Assembly: GCF_036898095.1 (NCBI RefSeq)
Contig: NC_090745.1
Span: 87,188,748-87,252,747 of the forward strand
Source of the DNA: Palaemon carinicauda
Lineage: Eukaryota; Arthropoda; Malacostraca; Decapoda; Palaemonidae
Reading direction: 5' to 3'
DNA: 64,000 bases
The position numbers and the translations under genes are program-made. How positions within the stretch are numbered: position 1 is the stretch's first letter; every line of letters begins with the position of its first letter. The notes under the pieces are model-generated. The model saw nothing but the letters and a program-made list of their open reading frames with translations. It made no database searches and was not told the origin of the DNA. Of this stretch, positions 32,374 to 42,590 are shown in pieces.

Positions 32374-33735
32374 GGCAAGATGCATTCCAATAATGGTGGG
32401 ATAACATTGACGTTTACGCGTTTCCCCCATTCTGTCTGATGAGAAGAGTGCTCTACAATACCAGAACATCTGTCAATCTCCCAATAGCCCTTATAAAAGC
32501 TATGGCATCACGCAGAATGGTTTCCAGACCTTCTGCAACTCCTGATGGAGCTTTCAAGAGAACTTCTCCCCCGACGCGATCTACTCAGACAATCACACGC
32601 CATCTTCCACAAAGCCGTAGCTTTGCTACAACTTCATGCCTGGAGACTATCCAGCATCTCCTATCTCAGAGAGGCTTTTTGCAACAAGTTGCGAAAAGGA
32701 TGTCTGGATATCTGCGAAAGTCATCAGCAGCAGTCTACCAAGCGAAGTGGAATGTCTTCTGCGGTTGGTGTCATGGAAAGGGTATCTCTCCACTTAATGC
32801 CACTATTCTAGCAATTGCGGAGTTCTTCGTATACAGTACTACGTGGTGAGAGTTGAGTTAAGTCTATTTCTCACTCTTCTCAAGAGTTCTACTCTTGTCA
32901 TGCACTCATAAATTGCCAACTAAGGAAATCATGCTCTTCGACTTAGGCATCGGAGGACCTTTGCTTGTCCATTGAGCATCTCCTCTACTCGTTGCTCTCC
33001 ATAGAGTTTGAGTCGATTACCCACAGGGGGTAATACAGCCGTCTACGGGACGGGTAGCTCTAAACCGCAGATCTTAACCTGATCTGGAGGACAGGTCTTT
33101 CCCAGTGTGACACTCGACCAAGAGAAAGAAGTACTTTATGGGTCTCCCGCAACCTCTAGCTTACGGCAAGAAACCAAGTAACATCCGATTTTGTTCCAGG
33201 CAGCTTGAACATCAGGTTCAATCAAGCCCTCCAAATGGGAACCTGCCGCTTGGTAATCAAGGCTGTAACACAGGTAATTACCTGAGGACATACCTCGAAG
33301 AAGGTAGTTACCTAGCCCCAAGGGTATAGCACACTGGGTCAGACACTCGTCATTGTTTTCTCTTTCACGCCAGTGATTAATTTGAGCCCATACCTCAGGA
33401 AAACGATGATGGAGTTTGCTCCTTAGGTTCAGCTTGCCTCGCTAATCCTAAGAAGGTCAAAGGAGGTTGTAAGGATCTCGTCCGTGACGGGGACCCAGGT
33501 CCTATACCAGTCACAGAATCCCTCGTCTCCTCATAGAGATGACTCAGAGCTCAGTACGTTTAAAGGCCAATGCGCCCATGACGTTTTCAAGTGCAAACCG
33601 TGTTATTGGTAGGGTGGATACGTGTCTAATCTTCACCTCTCCCACCCACAAGACGTGACCCACAGAAGACCTGATACGTTTTCTCTATCACTCCTGTGGT
33701 GGTGACACAATAAGTGGTTTAGTAATACCTCAGGC
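32374..33735 (+). pseudogene. Methyltransferase-like tail and tyrosine recombinase of DIRS copy F, interrupted
   Basis: 32374-32849 carries the amino recombinase region (LSQRGFLQQVAKRMSGYLRKS, YQAKWNVFCGWCHGKGI). 32850-33630 is unrelated to the other copies. 33640-33735 returns to the recombinase end, with QDVTHRRPDTF just after the position of the nucleophile Tyr, whose codon itself is lost. Catalytic Arg and HxxR regions are absent. Confidence 0.8.
32850..33630. other. Unidentified block replacing the recombinase core in DIRS copy F
   Basis: About 780 bp with no match to the homologous position in copies E2 or G and no long ORF beyond about 60 codons. It contains CGATTACCCACAGGGGGTAA. No clear terminal repeats or target duplication were seen. 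It could be a fragment of an LTR element or a deletion product; unresolved. Confidence 0.4.
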
Positions 33736-34515
33736 TCCTTATTGGACAAGTAGTAGAAAGTTGAAGGCATTGTCTACCCAGGGTAAGACTGGGATGAATA
33801 AAAGTATGCCTGGCTCTTTTATTTTTATCATCTTCTCCTCCTTTGAGGAACAGCGGCATGGGTACCTTTGCAAAGCTGGCTTCAACCTCTGCAGATAATA
33901 ACCACTTCCCTTGCGTTACCAAGTATGTTTATACTGTATATAATCATACACGTCCCCAACGCCTCCTGCGAGATAGGCCTTGGGAAACGTCTTTTCGTTT
34001 GTAAGGCTCCTATTTTAACTAGGAGCGTTTTCTTACCTAGATGTTCTTATGATATCTCTCACAACTATTTTAGTTGCTCTGGCCGCTATCATACTCTGTG
34101 GTCTTAATATGTAAGGTGCAAGGTTTCCCTTGGTTATAGTCAAATACTGTACTATGGAAACCTGGGTCAGTGACTAAGCTAGTAGTCGGTCGACTTACCA
34201 CCCTCCTATGAGTGGGTCATCCAATAAATAGCGGAAGGTTTGTTAATATGGAAACAAATGACAAAATCGGAGATAATTTGTATTTTTCCCTAACTAATAC
34301 AAACCTTGAGCTATTTATATAAATTTGCCCACCTTCACTGTCTCCCAGTAAGTCTTGTCTGCAAGCAAAAAGTGACGTGGTTCACTGAACCGTGAGTAGA
34401 TATAGGTGGCTGGGTAGCCTCCAGCCATCCCCCTACCTACCCACTGTAGTGGTTAGGTAGGGTTGCCACCTCGCACTTAAAATCTAATGGCTGCCTTCCA
34501 GCTGTGCTAGAAGTA

Positions 34516-35226
34516 CATCATACATATACCAAGGCACTTCCCCCAATTTTGGGGGTTAGCCAACATCAAACAAATTAAACCAAAAAGGTGACCTCTCCTC
34601 TCTACGTTCCTCCCAGCCTGACAAGGGGCTCAACCAAGTTCGGCTGGTACTGCTAGGGTGCCACAGCCCACCCTCCCCCATTATCCACCACAGATGAAGC
34701 TTCATAACTCTGAATCCCCTACTGCTGCTACCTCCGCGGTCATCCAAGGCACCGGAGGAAGCAGCAGGGCCTACCGGAACTGCGTCACAATCGCTCGCCA
34801 TTCACTCTTATTTCTAGCACACTCTCTTGCCTCTCTCACATATATCCTCCTATCACCCAGAGCTTCCTTCACTCCATCCATCCACCCAAACCTTTGCCTT
34901 CCTCTTGTACTTCTCCCATCAACTCTTGCATTCATCACTCCACTCCACTATTTGCTGCAACAAGAGACCGCAAGTACTTAAACTGATCCACCTCCTCAAG
35001 TAATTCTCCATTCAACATGACATTCAACCTCGCACCACCTTCCCTTCTCGTACATCTCATAACCTTACTGTTACCCACATTAACTATCAACTTCCTTCTC
35101 TCACACACCCTTCCAAATTCTGTCATTAATCGGCCAAGCTTCTCTTCCACGTCTGCAACCAGTACAGTATCATCCGCAAACAACAACTAATTTACTTCCC
35201 ATTCATGGTCATTCTCGTCTATTGCC
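34516..35226 (-). mobile_element. RTE-type LINE fragment inserted in the DIRS F right terminal repeat
   Basis: The - strand encodes MLFADDTVLVADVEEKLGRL (catalytic FADD box) and VMRCTRREGGARLNVMLNGEL, then jumps over most of the carboxyl region to GRPRFGWMDGVKEAL and the 3' end with CCCCCAATTTTGGGGG. It is the same family as 49745-51180. Flanks carry AGAAGTA at 34509-34515 and 35227-35233, a 7-base target duplication within the DIRS repeat. It is 5'-truncated and internally deleted. Confidence 0.9.
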
Positions 35227-35311
35227 AGAAGTAATATCCAATAAATAGCTCCAGGTTTGTGTTAGTTAGGGAAAATGCAAATTATCTCCAAATTTGTCCC
35301 TTTTATTTCAG

Positions 35312-35434
35312 ATAAGATTGATGTTCCAAGGATCAGTATTGTGGCTTCAGGGAGAACAGCCATCACCGCAACCATTTGAAGACCCACAGGGAAATCTCTT
35401 GCTTTGGAATGGAGATATTCTTGCTGGATATGAG
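35312..35434 (+). CDS. ASNSD1: ASNSD1 coding exon 3 (residues 44-84)
   Basis: Acceptor CCCTTTTATTTCAG ends at 35311; donor GAG/GTAATTTT begins at 35435; 123 bases, phase 0. It encodes GSVLWLQG, a Pro/Gln-rich link and LLLWNGDILAGYE, the conserved (L/F)WNGEI block of the amidotransferase domain. The upstream pyrimidine tract is continuous with the right end of DIRS copy F, which stops about 10 bases before the exon. Confidence 0.94.
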
Positions 35435-36324
35435 GTAATTTTTCTCATGTTAAAAGCAAATTTATTACAAAAATATCATCGAAATGTTACATGTTTTATA
35501 TGTTTGCATAAATAGCTAGGTAATTGGAGAAGGGATGAAGAGGGAAAGACTTACAAAGTAATTTTGAATTACTGTATATAGGCTTGAATTTTTTTTTAAA
35601 TGAAGATATTAACAGGTAGCTGATATATTAGAATCAGGGGTTAGGTGTTCAAAATTAGCTAAAAAAGAAAATTTACAAACCATTTTCAGAGATGCCAGAC
35701 ATCATGGTTTTACAAGGTTTCCGTTTTTTTTTTTCTAGGCAAATTTGGTCATCCATGCAACTTGTCCAGATCCGAGGAGAAAAAAAAATGGGGGGGGGGC
35801 GGTTACTGGTATTAGCTGTATCTCAAATTGGTTAATAGTGCCCTAATTCTAGGAACTATATTTAATTGAAGTGATCCCAATTCAGTAATCACGGGTTCTT
35901 ACGGCTAAGCATTTGAAAATGAGTCTTATTCGAATGACACAAAGCATTTGTGTGTCTTGGTAATCTATTTTTTTAATGTTAGAGCTGGTTGGGGGTACCA
36001 AGATCATTAGTATTAACTATGTTTATGTTAAGCAACTACATTTTCAGAAGCTTCTTATTGGCTGCTTCAAAGGAACTCGAAAGCTTTGTGTGTTGTATTT
36101 CAGAACTAGAAAAATCTGTAGGCTTACTGAAAATCAAATCTTTCCTGCCAAGGACAAGGACAATTTCAAAACTATTCTGAAACTCAAATCATTTAGGAAA
36201 AGTGTCTTGTGAATGTATTGAAATAATCAGAAAATCAAAAAAAGATTCATGACTTATAAAAAGTATCCTTGAAATCCTTGGTCTTTAGAGAAAGGATCGT
36301 TTGTATATTATAATTGACACACTG
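35435..36324. other. Intron 3 proximal sequence
   Basis: No recognised gene or element. A reading frame at 35976-36212 is unsupported by any motif. Ends at a DIRS family 2 left terminus. Confidence 0.5.
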
Positions 36325-36560
36325 TTCCGTTACTGGAATACAAACCTATGCTATTAGGGGTTTTACTTTCGGTGAGGCTGAAAGGACGAGCCATTAAATT
36401 TTAGCGAAGGTTAACTACCCATCCCGCTAGTTAGCGGGGGAGGGAGGGGTAGTTCACTACCCTCCCCACTATGATCATACACATGTGGTTGAGCTCACTT
36501 TGGTTTTGGCTTGGATGGTGAATGGTCGTTGCCGCTCTTCATCTTCACCAAAGATGCAGG
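36325..36560 (+). repeat. DIRS family 2 left terminal repeat, truncated copy
   Basis: Begins TGTTCCGTTACTGGAATACA and follows the terminal-repeat pattern of E1 and G (CTGAAAGGACGAGCCATTAA, then TAGTTAGCGGGGGAGGGAGG) up to the GGTTTTGGCTTGGATGGTGA region. Gag does not follow; the next sequence is AT-rich with no coding capacity until 36725. Confidence 0.8.
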
Positions 36561-36724
36561 GCATCGTCACTCTGTAATAAAAAGAAAAATTTTCAGTGAG
36601 AGACTGAAGATAAACAAATTAAACAGGATTAAAATTACAATTAAAACAAAAAATAAAAAATGGAGTAAGTAATAAATTTAGACATAATTTGTATTTTTCT
36701 TATGTATTTTTCCACACTGTCATA

Positions 36725-37560
36725 CCAAGATGGCTTAGGAGACCTTCCTTCTCTCTTTCACCCACACTATTGACTTTCTGGCCCACCAGGTAGTGACCCT
36801 GTGGGCTAACACTAGTCTGAAGCGTCCAGCGATTCATGAATCGCCTCCTCAAGAGTTGTCGACTCACCGCCCTGCCTCTCGCTCGGCGGTAGCGATTGAC
36901 CTCGCTTTTTATTGCGGTATCGCTCGTCTAATCTTATTAGTGTCAACATCGGATGTCAACCCCTTGTACAGTACGTTGTCGACGTTGTTATTTTGGAGAG
37001 CTAGTCAGCTGCCCTGCCAGCTGGTCCTGCGACTGCGTCTTCTTCTCCATCTTCTGCCACTGAGATCTGTGGGCTAAATTCAAATGTAATTTAACAGATT
37101 GTTTCACACCTCTGACTTGCCTCTACATTCTCATCTTTACATCAGAAATAGGCCCTCCTGTAGATTGCATAGTCACACAGATATATCTCTCACGCTACTT
37201 CTCGTGAAGTTTGCTTCAATAGCTGCCAATCAAGTTAACAGTCCAAAGCACTAAATGAAACTTACTCTTAGTTCTGGGAAAAATTCAGGGAAGACTACGC
37301 TAGTTGATTGTAGTGGGGATGACAAAGATAGTCCTTATCTTTAGACAATTCACATTATCAGCTAACATTACCTAGTTATTCAGTGGCATACCAGTATTTA
37401 TTGCCAAACTTTCCTTGAAGGAATTGTGGTTAGCTTATGAAGATTGCTAGCCATTAGGTCCAATGGTAGCTGGGTGATGCGCTAATTTAAGTGCTGTATC
37501 TTGGGTTTGGGGTAGCACAAGTTTGTAAGATAGGTATATCTAGTTTCTTTCCCTCATATT
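36725..37560 (+). pseudogene. Broken DIRS Gag and recombinase remnants
   Basis: 36740-36870 reads, in the frame of 36793, as THTIDFLAHQVVTLWANTSL-like Gag carboxyl sequence, matching TRTIEFLVHQVSNLWANSIL of E1. 37150-37240 resembles the recombinase HxxR block (HATSREV). 37430-37490 resembles the family 1 recombinase end (YEDC, LGPMVAG). So pieces of more than one DIRS copy are mixed here, all heavily decayed. Confidence 0.55.
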
Positions 37561-39202
37561 CCCATCTTCATAAGAGCATATGGCTCAGCATTATGCATGT
37601 GTATACTTTTGAAAATAAATGAATTATCTAAACTTACTCAGAATATAATAATTTTTTGCTTTACACAGCTTCAGTTATTGATGACTGATTGGTTGATTAG
37701 GAGTTTCTGGCATTTTGATATCTAAGGTCATTGATGAATTGCAATCCATTGAATAAGGTATAAATTTTATTACTGGAAAGAATTATGTCTGGTCAGCCCC
37801 ATGAGACTTCAGTATTCTGAGTCAGAGGTTTGCTTAAACTGTCTGATAATATCAAAGTCAGCCTGCTATGTACTCGAGTTTATACTTCGCAAATTTCACT
37901 TATATGAGACACAGAGAACCACAGTACTACTTATAAAATAAAGAATAAAATATTCATGATAAAAAATCTTGCGGCACAATGATTTCAAATAGCCAGTGCT
38001 CCTTTGCAGTGGGCTTGCTTTGCGCCACTTCCCTCCTTCTTCGCCCAGTTTGTCCGAGCTGACCTTAGATGTCAGGATGCCAGAAAACCTCAAATAAATC
38101 AATCAATCTGAGCTCTCGCTGTACACTGTATATCCGTTTACTGTGGTAAAAAGTTATAGCCCTATTTGAAATAACCAAATTTTGATTAAATTGGTGTTTT
38201 ACTTAACTGTATCCAATAATATTGCATATAGTATTCACATTTTAGTATTGTATTTGTAAATAAAACATAGTGAATTATAATACTTTCCATTTTTACATTT
38301 ATACTTTCCAAATCAGCTCATTAGGGCATGCTACCCGAAGCGAAGGATATTTCATGTCTTAAAAGAAACAAATATCACTTAATCTATTATTTTCCAATTA
38401 GCATACTAATTTCAATAGTTTTATTTGAAATACTTCTCTCATATTTTATTTACTGTTGAGTTGAATCACATGAGAAATTAACTGGAGTTTCATTCATGTT
38501 GCAATGAACGATGATTTATAGTTTTTAGCTGCATGGTGCTTGATTATAAAGCTTAGAACATTATTCATATGGTGTTACAGTATGACAAAACTATATTCGT
38601 TTCTAGACACTCTGTAAAGTTATCTTATAAATTCGGCATTTACATTTAATTGCTTATTCGATTTGCACATTCATAGGTTCCTACATATTTCGTGTCTGTT
38701 TCCTCCAGTTTTGGACACAGCTTTCCTTGATTCCAAACAGAATAGCAGCTATGAATATTGTTTGTTTTCTTGCCTTCATTTACAGCTTGTTAGTTTATAT
38801 TTGGTAGTATGTTTTCTTGAGGATATAATGTAAAATTTTCAGTCTTATACTACTTTGTGTACTATCATACAATGATTGAAATACAAGCAAAACACCCGAT
38901 ATCTGATTCGATTGTTTTTCACAAAGCAGGTGTTTTTTTTTTTTCAGTTGTTATTGTGGCTGTATGCTTTTACACAATGATTGAAACGTTACTAAGTATA
39001 TTTTTATCATTATCTTTCAATTTTTAACCAATTGGAGTAGAAGAGGAAATAAATATTATTACCAAGTTATTGTAGATGTCTGATTTTTGCGCAAGAAATG
39101 ATGCTTCAGGAATTGTGGCATGTTTCAAGATTACTGCATACAACTTTGTATGAAAATGGTTAGTGCTCATTGTATGAAATATGTACACTTAGTTAATCTT
39201 AA
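37561..39202. other. Intron 3 AT-rich sequence
   Basis: No ORF with motif support and no recognised repeat; probably old intron sequence. Ends at the TTAA of the next element. Confidence 0.5.
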
Positions 39203-40233
39203 CCCTTTGGCGCTTATGCCCTTATAAAAGTCAGGGTGAGGTACAGCACATATGGCCTTAGACGAAAAATGATGTTTGCGAATAAAAGTTTTTTTTTTTT
39301 AATAGGTGTGTTTAAACTATAACAGATTAAGGCTTCTGGTTTGTTGCATTTTATTGACAAAAGATTGAACTTTGTACTAATTTGATAAAAAATTTAACTG
39401 GAATGCCCAAAAATGTAGAACGTGAAATTTAAAAAAAAAAAATTGTAAATGTATTTCTTAGAAATTCATGAAAAATACAATAATTATGTTGGAGGATTTT
39501 TTCTCATCTGCAAATTTTGTAGAAATGTAGATCTTTCATGTGGATGCAACCTCTTTTCAATAAATGTGTTAGTAAGTGAGGTGTAAATGAGTCAATAATA
39601 GCTTTTTTTTCGGAGCAAAAATTTCAGATTTTCTGACCTACTTATGTTGATGATTTTTATTGTTATGCCGTAATGCATAAAGATAAGGAAAAATTATAGA
39701 CAGCATTGTAAAGCCAATTAAATTTCCAATAAAATGAATATTTAAAGAATATATATATTTTTGGGAAACAATTGAACACTTTACCAGAGTAAGTTTTCCA
39801 ATTTTGTTGTAGATATTTCTACGATAACACTTTATGTATAGTAGAAGCATTAATACTTTTATATTGTTTTATAATTCATATAAAATTACAAAGATTGGGC
39901 TTTCTAATCATGTTTTAGGTACATCTATTGCAGTTATTTGCATATGCCAAACCCACCTAGAAAATTGTATATGAGAGTGTAAATTGAAAAAATTGATCAC
40001 ATTGGAAATCACCAAAGGCCTGCCACGCATGCTCTGCTATTATCCGTTTCTTTTAGGCTCTACATGTCCTTCAACCATCTGCCCTCTTGTGGTGGGAGTT
40101 TCTTTGACACATATTCACGCCAAATTTCCCCAAAAAATGTTACGTACAACGCAGCAATTCGCGTCATCGGGTCACTGAGGACAATGAATATTTTCATGTG
40201 TCATTACATGTACTTCATCGGATCACCAGAGGG
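39203..40233. mobile_element. Second TTAA-flanked short element, piggyBac-like
   Basis: Left end TTAA then CCCTTTGGCGCTTATGCC; right end CATCGGATCACCAGAGGG then TTAA at 40234-40237. The outer bases form an imperfect inverted repeat (CCCT-T/C-TGG-C/T-G). Length 1,031 bp, no coding capacity. The ends resemble, but do not match, those of the 23853 element, so it is another family. The imperfect repeat makes this weaker than the first case. Confidence 0.55.
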
Positions 40234-40237
40234 TTAA

Positions 40238-40702
40238 ATTGTATACATATTGTACTGAATAGTACGTGTTACACTACAGACTGTTCAAATTTATTAACTA
40301 CGTACTGTACTTTACAATTATGTACAGTATATAAATGTAGGCTACGTGTGCGGTGAGTTGTCAAAGTAGTTGAGTCGGTGGAACGAAAACAGCGAACACT
40401 TACTTGTACCCTTGTAAAGACAATATTAGGCACTACTTAGTACAGAATGTTAATTATCCGAGCCTAAGCAATGGGCAGTGAGTTGTTAGGTTAGGTTAGG
40501 AATTATCCCACCATAGGGCACCAAAGATACACGAATTGATGCTTTTCGAGCCTGTCTGTTACCTAAACCTCACGAAGAGTGGGGCCTGACTGTAATAACT
40601 TGCAAGGAGTCAAAAGCTTTGTTATTAAAAGTGATAGTTTGGATGCATGAAATGTAAAGCTTGTTTGGAATTGTTTACATCTAAAGATTTTTTTTTTTTC
40701 AG
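40238..40702. other. Intron 3 distal sequence before exon 4
   Basis: No gene or repeat recognised, apart from a short TTAGGTTAGG stretch near 40488. Ends with a T-tract and CAG acceptor. Confidence 0.5.
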
Positions 40703-41617
40703 GTTTGCAAAGAAATAAGTGACACTAAATATATATCAGATGCTTTGGGCTCCAAGGAGGAAGATGATATTATCCTATTCTTCAGCAAAATTAAAGGACC
40801 ATGGTCATTTGTATACTTTAGAAAAGAAGAAAAACGATTATACTTTGGCAGGGATATGTTTGGTAGGCATAGCCTGCTTTGGCAGAAGCCACAGGAAGTC
40901 TGCCCTATATTTATGATTACCTCAATTTCTCATCGAAAAGAAAATGTTGAAGAAATACCAGCATTAGGTATTTACTATATAGATCTAAATTCTTTAAAAG
41001 TGTTATCTGATATGTACGTAAATCTCATTCCTTGGAGTCATAGAGTTGCAGAAAGTTTATATGATCTAGAATCCTTTATTCATGTAAAGCAACGTAATAT
41101 ATTGTCACCTGTGTCGACCCCTCTAAACACTACCATTGTTGATGAGAGGACTATAGATTTTTTAAGAACTTTACCCTGTAGTTTAGGGAAGGGTGATACA
41201 GAACAATTGTATTCAGCAATGAAGACCGAGATAGATAATTTATTGAATGTGTTGTGTTGTTCTATACAAAGAAGAGTCAACAAATGCCCACAAAAATGTC
41301 AAAATTGTACAAGATCAGTTGAGTGTAATCACTCAAAAATTGCAGTGTTGTTTTCTGGTGGCCTAGATTCTGCTATGATAGCACTAATTTTAGATTCCTG
41401 TGTTGATGCAATGGAAAGTGTAGATCTGCTTAATGTTGCATTTGCAAAGAAACATTCAGAAGATGAAAAGGAAAGGAAGAAAAGAGACAAAAATTCAAAG
41501 TTGGGAATTCATAGTGATGTTCCACTGGATTATAATGTACCTGATAGAATAACAGGAAGAGAATGTTGGAAACAGCTGCAAGAAATGAGACCCAACAGAA
41601 AATGGAACTTTGTAGAG
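40703..41617 (+). CDS. ASNSD1: ASNSD1 coding exon 4 (residues 85-389), end of amidotransferase domain and start of synthetase domain
   Basis: The largest exon, 915 bases, phase 0 at both ends. A T-rich tract and CAG precede it; donor GAG/GTAAGTGC follows. It encodes IKGPWSFVYF and FGRDMFGRHSLLW, which close the glutamine amidotransferase domain; then a variable linker including a Cys-rich stretch (KCPQKCQNCTRSVEC); then VLFSGGLDSAMIALI, the SGGxDS pyrophosphate-binding loop of ATP-dependent asparagine synthetase folds at 41354-41371 (about residues 302-307). It ends in DRITGRECWKQLQEM and NRKWNFVE, both typical of ASNSD1 rather than canonical asparagine synthetase. The protein's biochemical role is not firmly known in the family. 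Confidence 0.97.
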
Positions 41618-41994
41618 GTAAGTGCTGTTTGATGATGGGAAAAGTGTCCTTTTGGCAGTTTGTTTTATTTATGTGTAGGAATTGAAAATATATTAAGTTA
41701 CATACCCTTCACATGAAAGCCAAAGGTATGAGATGTCAATAACTTTTTGAATGTATGAAACAATAACCTCCTTGCTTGAATAGATATACTGAGATATACT
41801 GTTGAATTGTAATGTAATTTTTCCAATTTTGCAGCCGATTGGTAAAGTAAATTTCCATTTTAAGGTTATACGTATAGGTGTACTTTTTAGATATTTTTTT
41901 AACATAAGATAGCAGTGCATTACACAGTTTTTGCTTGTACATATGGATATTTCTAATTGGCTTTTTAATTTGCATTAACAGTATTTCTTTGCAG
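41618..41994. other. Intron 4, compact and element-free
   Basis: 377 bp, AT-rich, bounded by GTAAGT and TTTCTTTGCAG. The only intron in the window without a recognisable transposable element. Confidence 0.85.
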
Positions 41995-42159
41995 ATAAAT
42001 GTAACTAGTGATGAGTTGGCAAAAGAAAGAGAGAGTCACATTTGTCATCTGGTGGCTCCATTGATGTCTGTTTTAGATGACAGCATTGGTTGTGCATTAT
42101 GGTTTGGTGGACGAGGTCAGGGGTCTATTTCAGGAACTCCTTACACTTCTCCTGCACGT
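41995..42159 (+). CDS. ASNSD1: ASNSD1 coding exon 5 (residues 390-444)
   Basis: Acceptor TTTCTTTGCAG ends at 41994; donor CGT/GTGAGTAA begins at 42160; 165 bases, phase 0. It encodes [12 protein letters not shown], then [18 protein letters not shown] and [11 protein letters not shown], matching the family block ending LDDSIGCA(V/L)WF. Intron 4 before it is only 377 bp and free of recognisable elements. A 28-bp near copy of 42043-42070 occurs downstream at 48852-48879. Confidence 0.96.
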
Positions 42160-42239
42160 GTGAGTAAGATTTACATGATTAGTTGTGTAAAAATGTGTAG
42201 TGAAAAGTTCTTTATATTTGGTTTTCTTCAATTTCATCA

Positions 42240-42398
42240 ATGTATGAAGTAAGAAATCTGCGGGTATAGACTGTCATAGAAAGACCATGAAGACATGAGT
42301 GGAAGATCAAATCTGAAGCCTTTGTCCTACGGTGGACTAGCTACAGATGATGATGATGATATATTTTTATTATTATTATTGTTATTATTATTATTATT
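42240..42398 (+). mobile_element. 3' tail of a non-LTR retrotransposon with (GAT)n and (ATT)n ends
   Basis: The sequence ending GCCTTTGTCCTACGGTGGAC, then TAGCTACAGATGATGATGAT, resembles the 3' untranslated tail of arthropod RTE-type LINEs, which often end in short tandem repeats. An (ATT)n array follows, and DIRS copy D is inserted in it. Only the tail is present; family assignment is from memory. Confidence 0.5.
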
Positions 42399-42590
42399 AT
42401 TTTTCAATATTAAACTTAGCCGGTGATTATATAAGCTGCAACTCTGTTGCTCGACAGAAAACTCTACGTAAAAAATCCGCCAGCGATCGCTATGCAGGTA
42501 GGGGGTGTACTTCAACAGCGCCATCTGTCGTGCAGGTACTCAGTACTCAATGTAAACACAGAACTCAATTTTCTCTCTGTCGGGCTACCG
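42399..42590 (+). repeat. Left inverted terminal repeat of DIRS copy D
   Basis: Reads TTATATAAGCTGCAACTCTG inward from the AT-rich terminus; the reverse complement is found at 48636-48846. The terminus itself differs between the two ends (TTAGCCGGTGATT on the left against ATCACTGGGTAAG on the right), as DIRS ends do. Confidence 0.93.

Larger units (their letters stand above)
30428..35301 (+). mobile_element. DIRS copy F (family 2), RT/RNase H deleted, interrupted by an RTE LINE
   Basis: The left terminus at about 30428 (TTTTCCGTAACTGGAATACA) has lost about 38 bases relative to G just inside. Gag follows. It then jumps at about 32374 into the methyltransferase-like region, then the recombinase, an unexplained block, the recombinase end, an internal complementary region (about 34215-34320) and the right terminal repeat. 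An RTE LINE splits the terminal repeat at 34516-35226. The terminus resumes at 35234 and ends near 35301, about 10 bases before ASNSD1 exon 3. Confidence 0.88.

Noticed and set aside
35976..36212. Possible 78-codon gene in intron 3
   Set aside because: No recognisable motif, AT-rich composition like the surrounding intron, and an overlapping frame of similar length.
40488..40498. TTAGG telomere-like repeat
   Set aside because: Only about two units (TTAGGTTAGG), too short to be more than chance.
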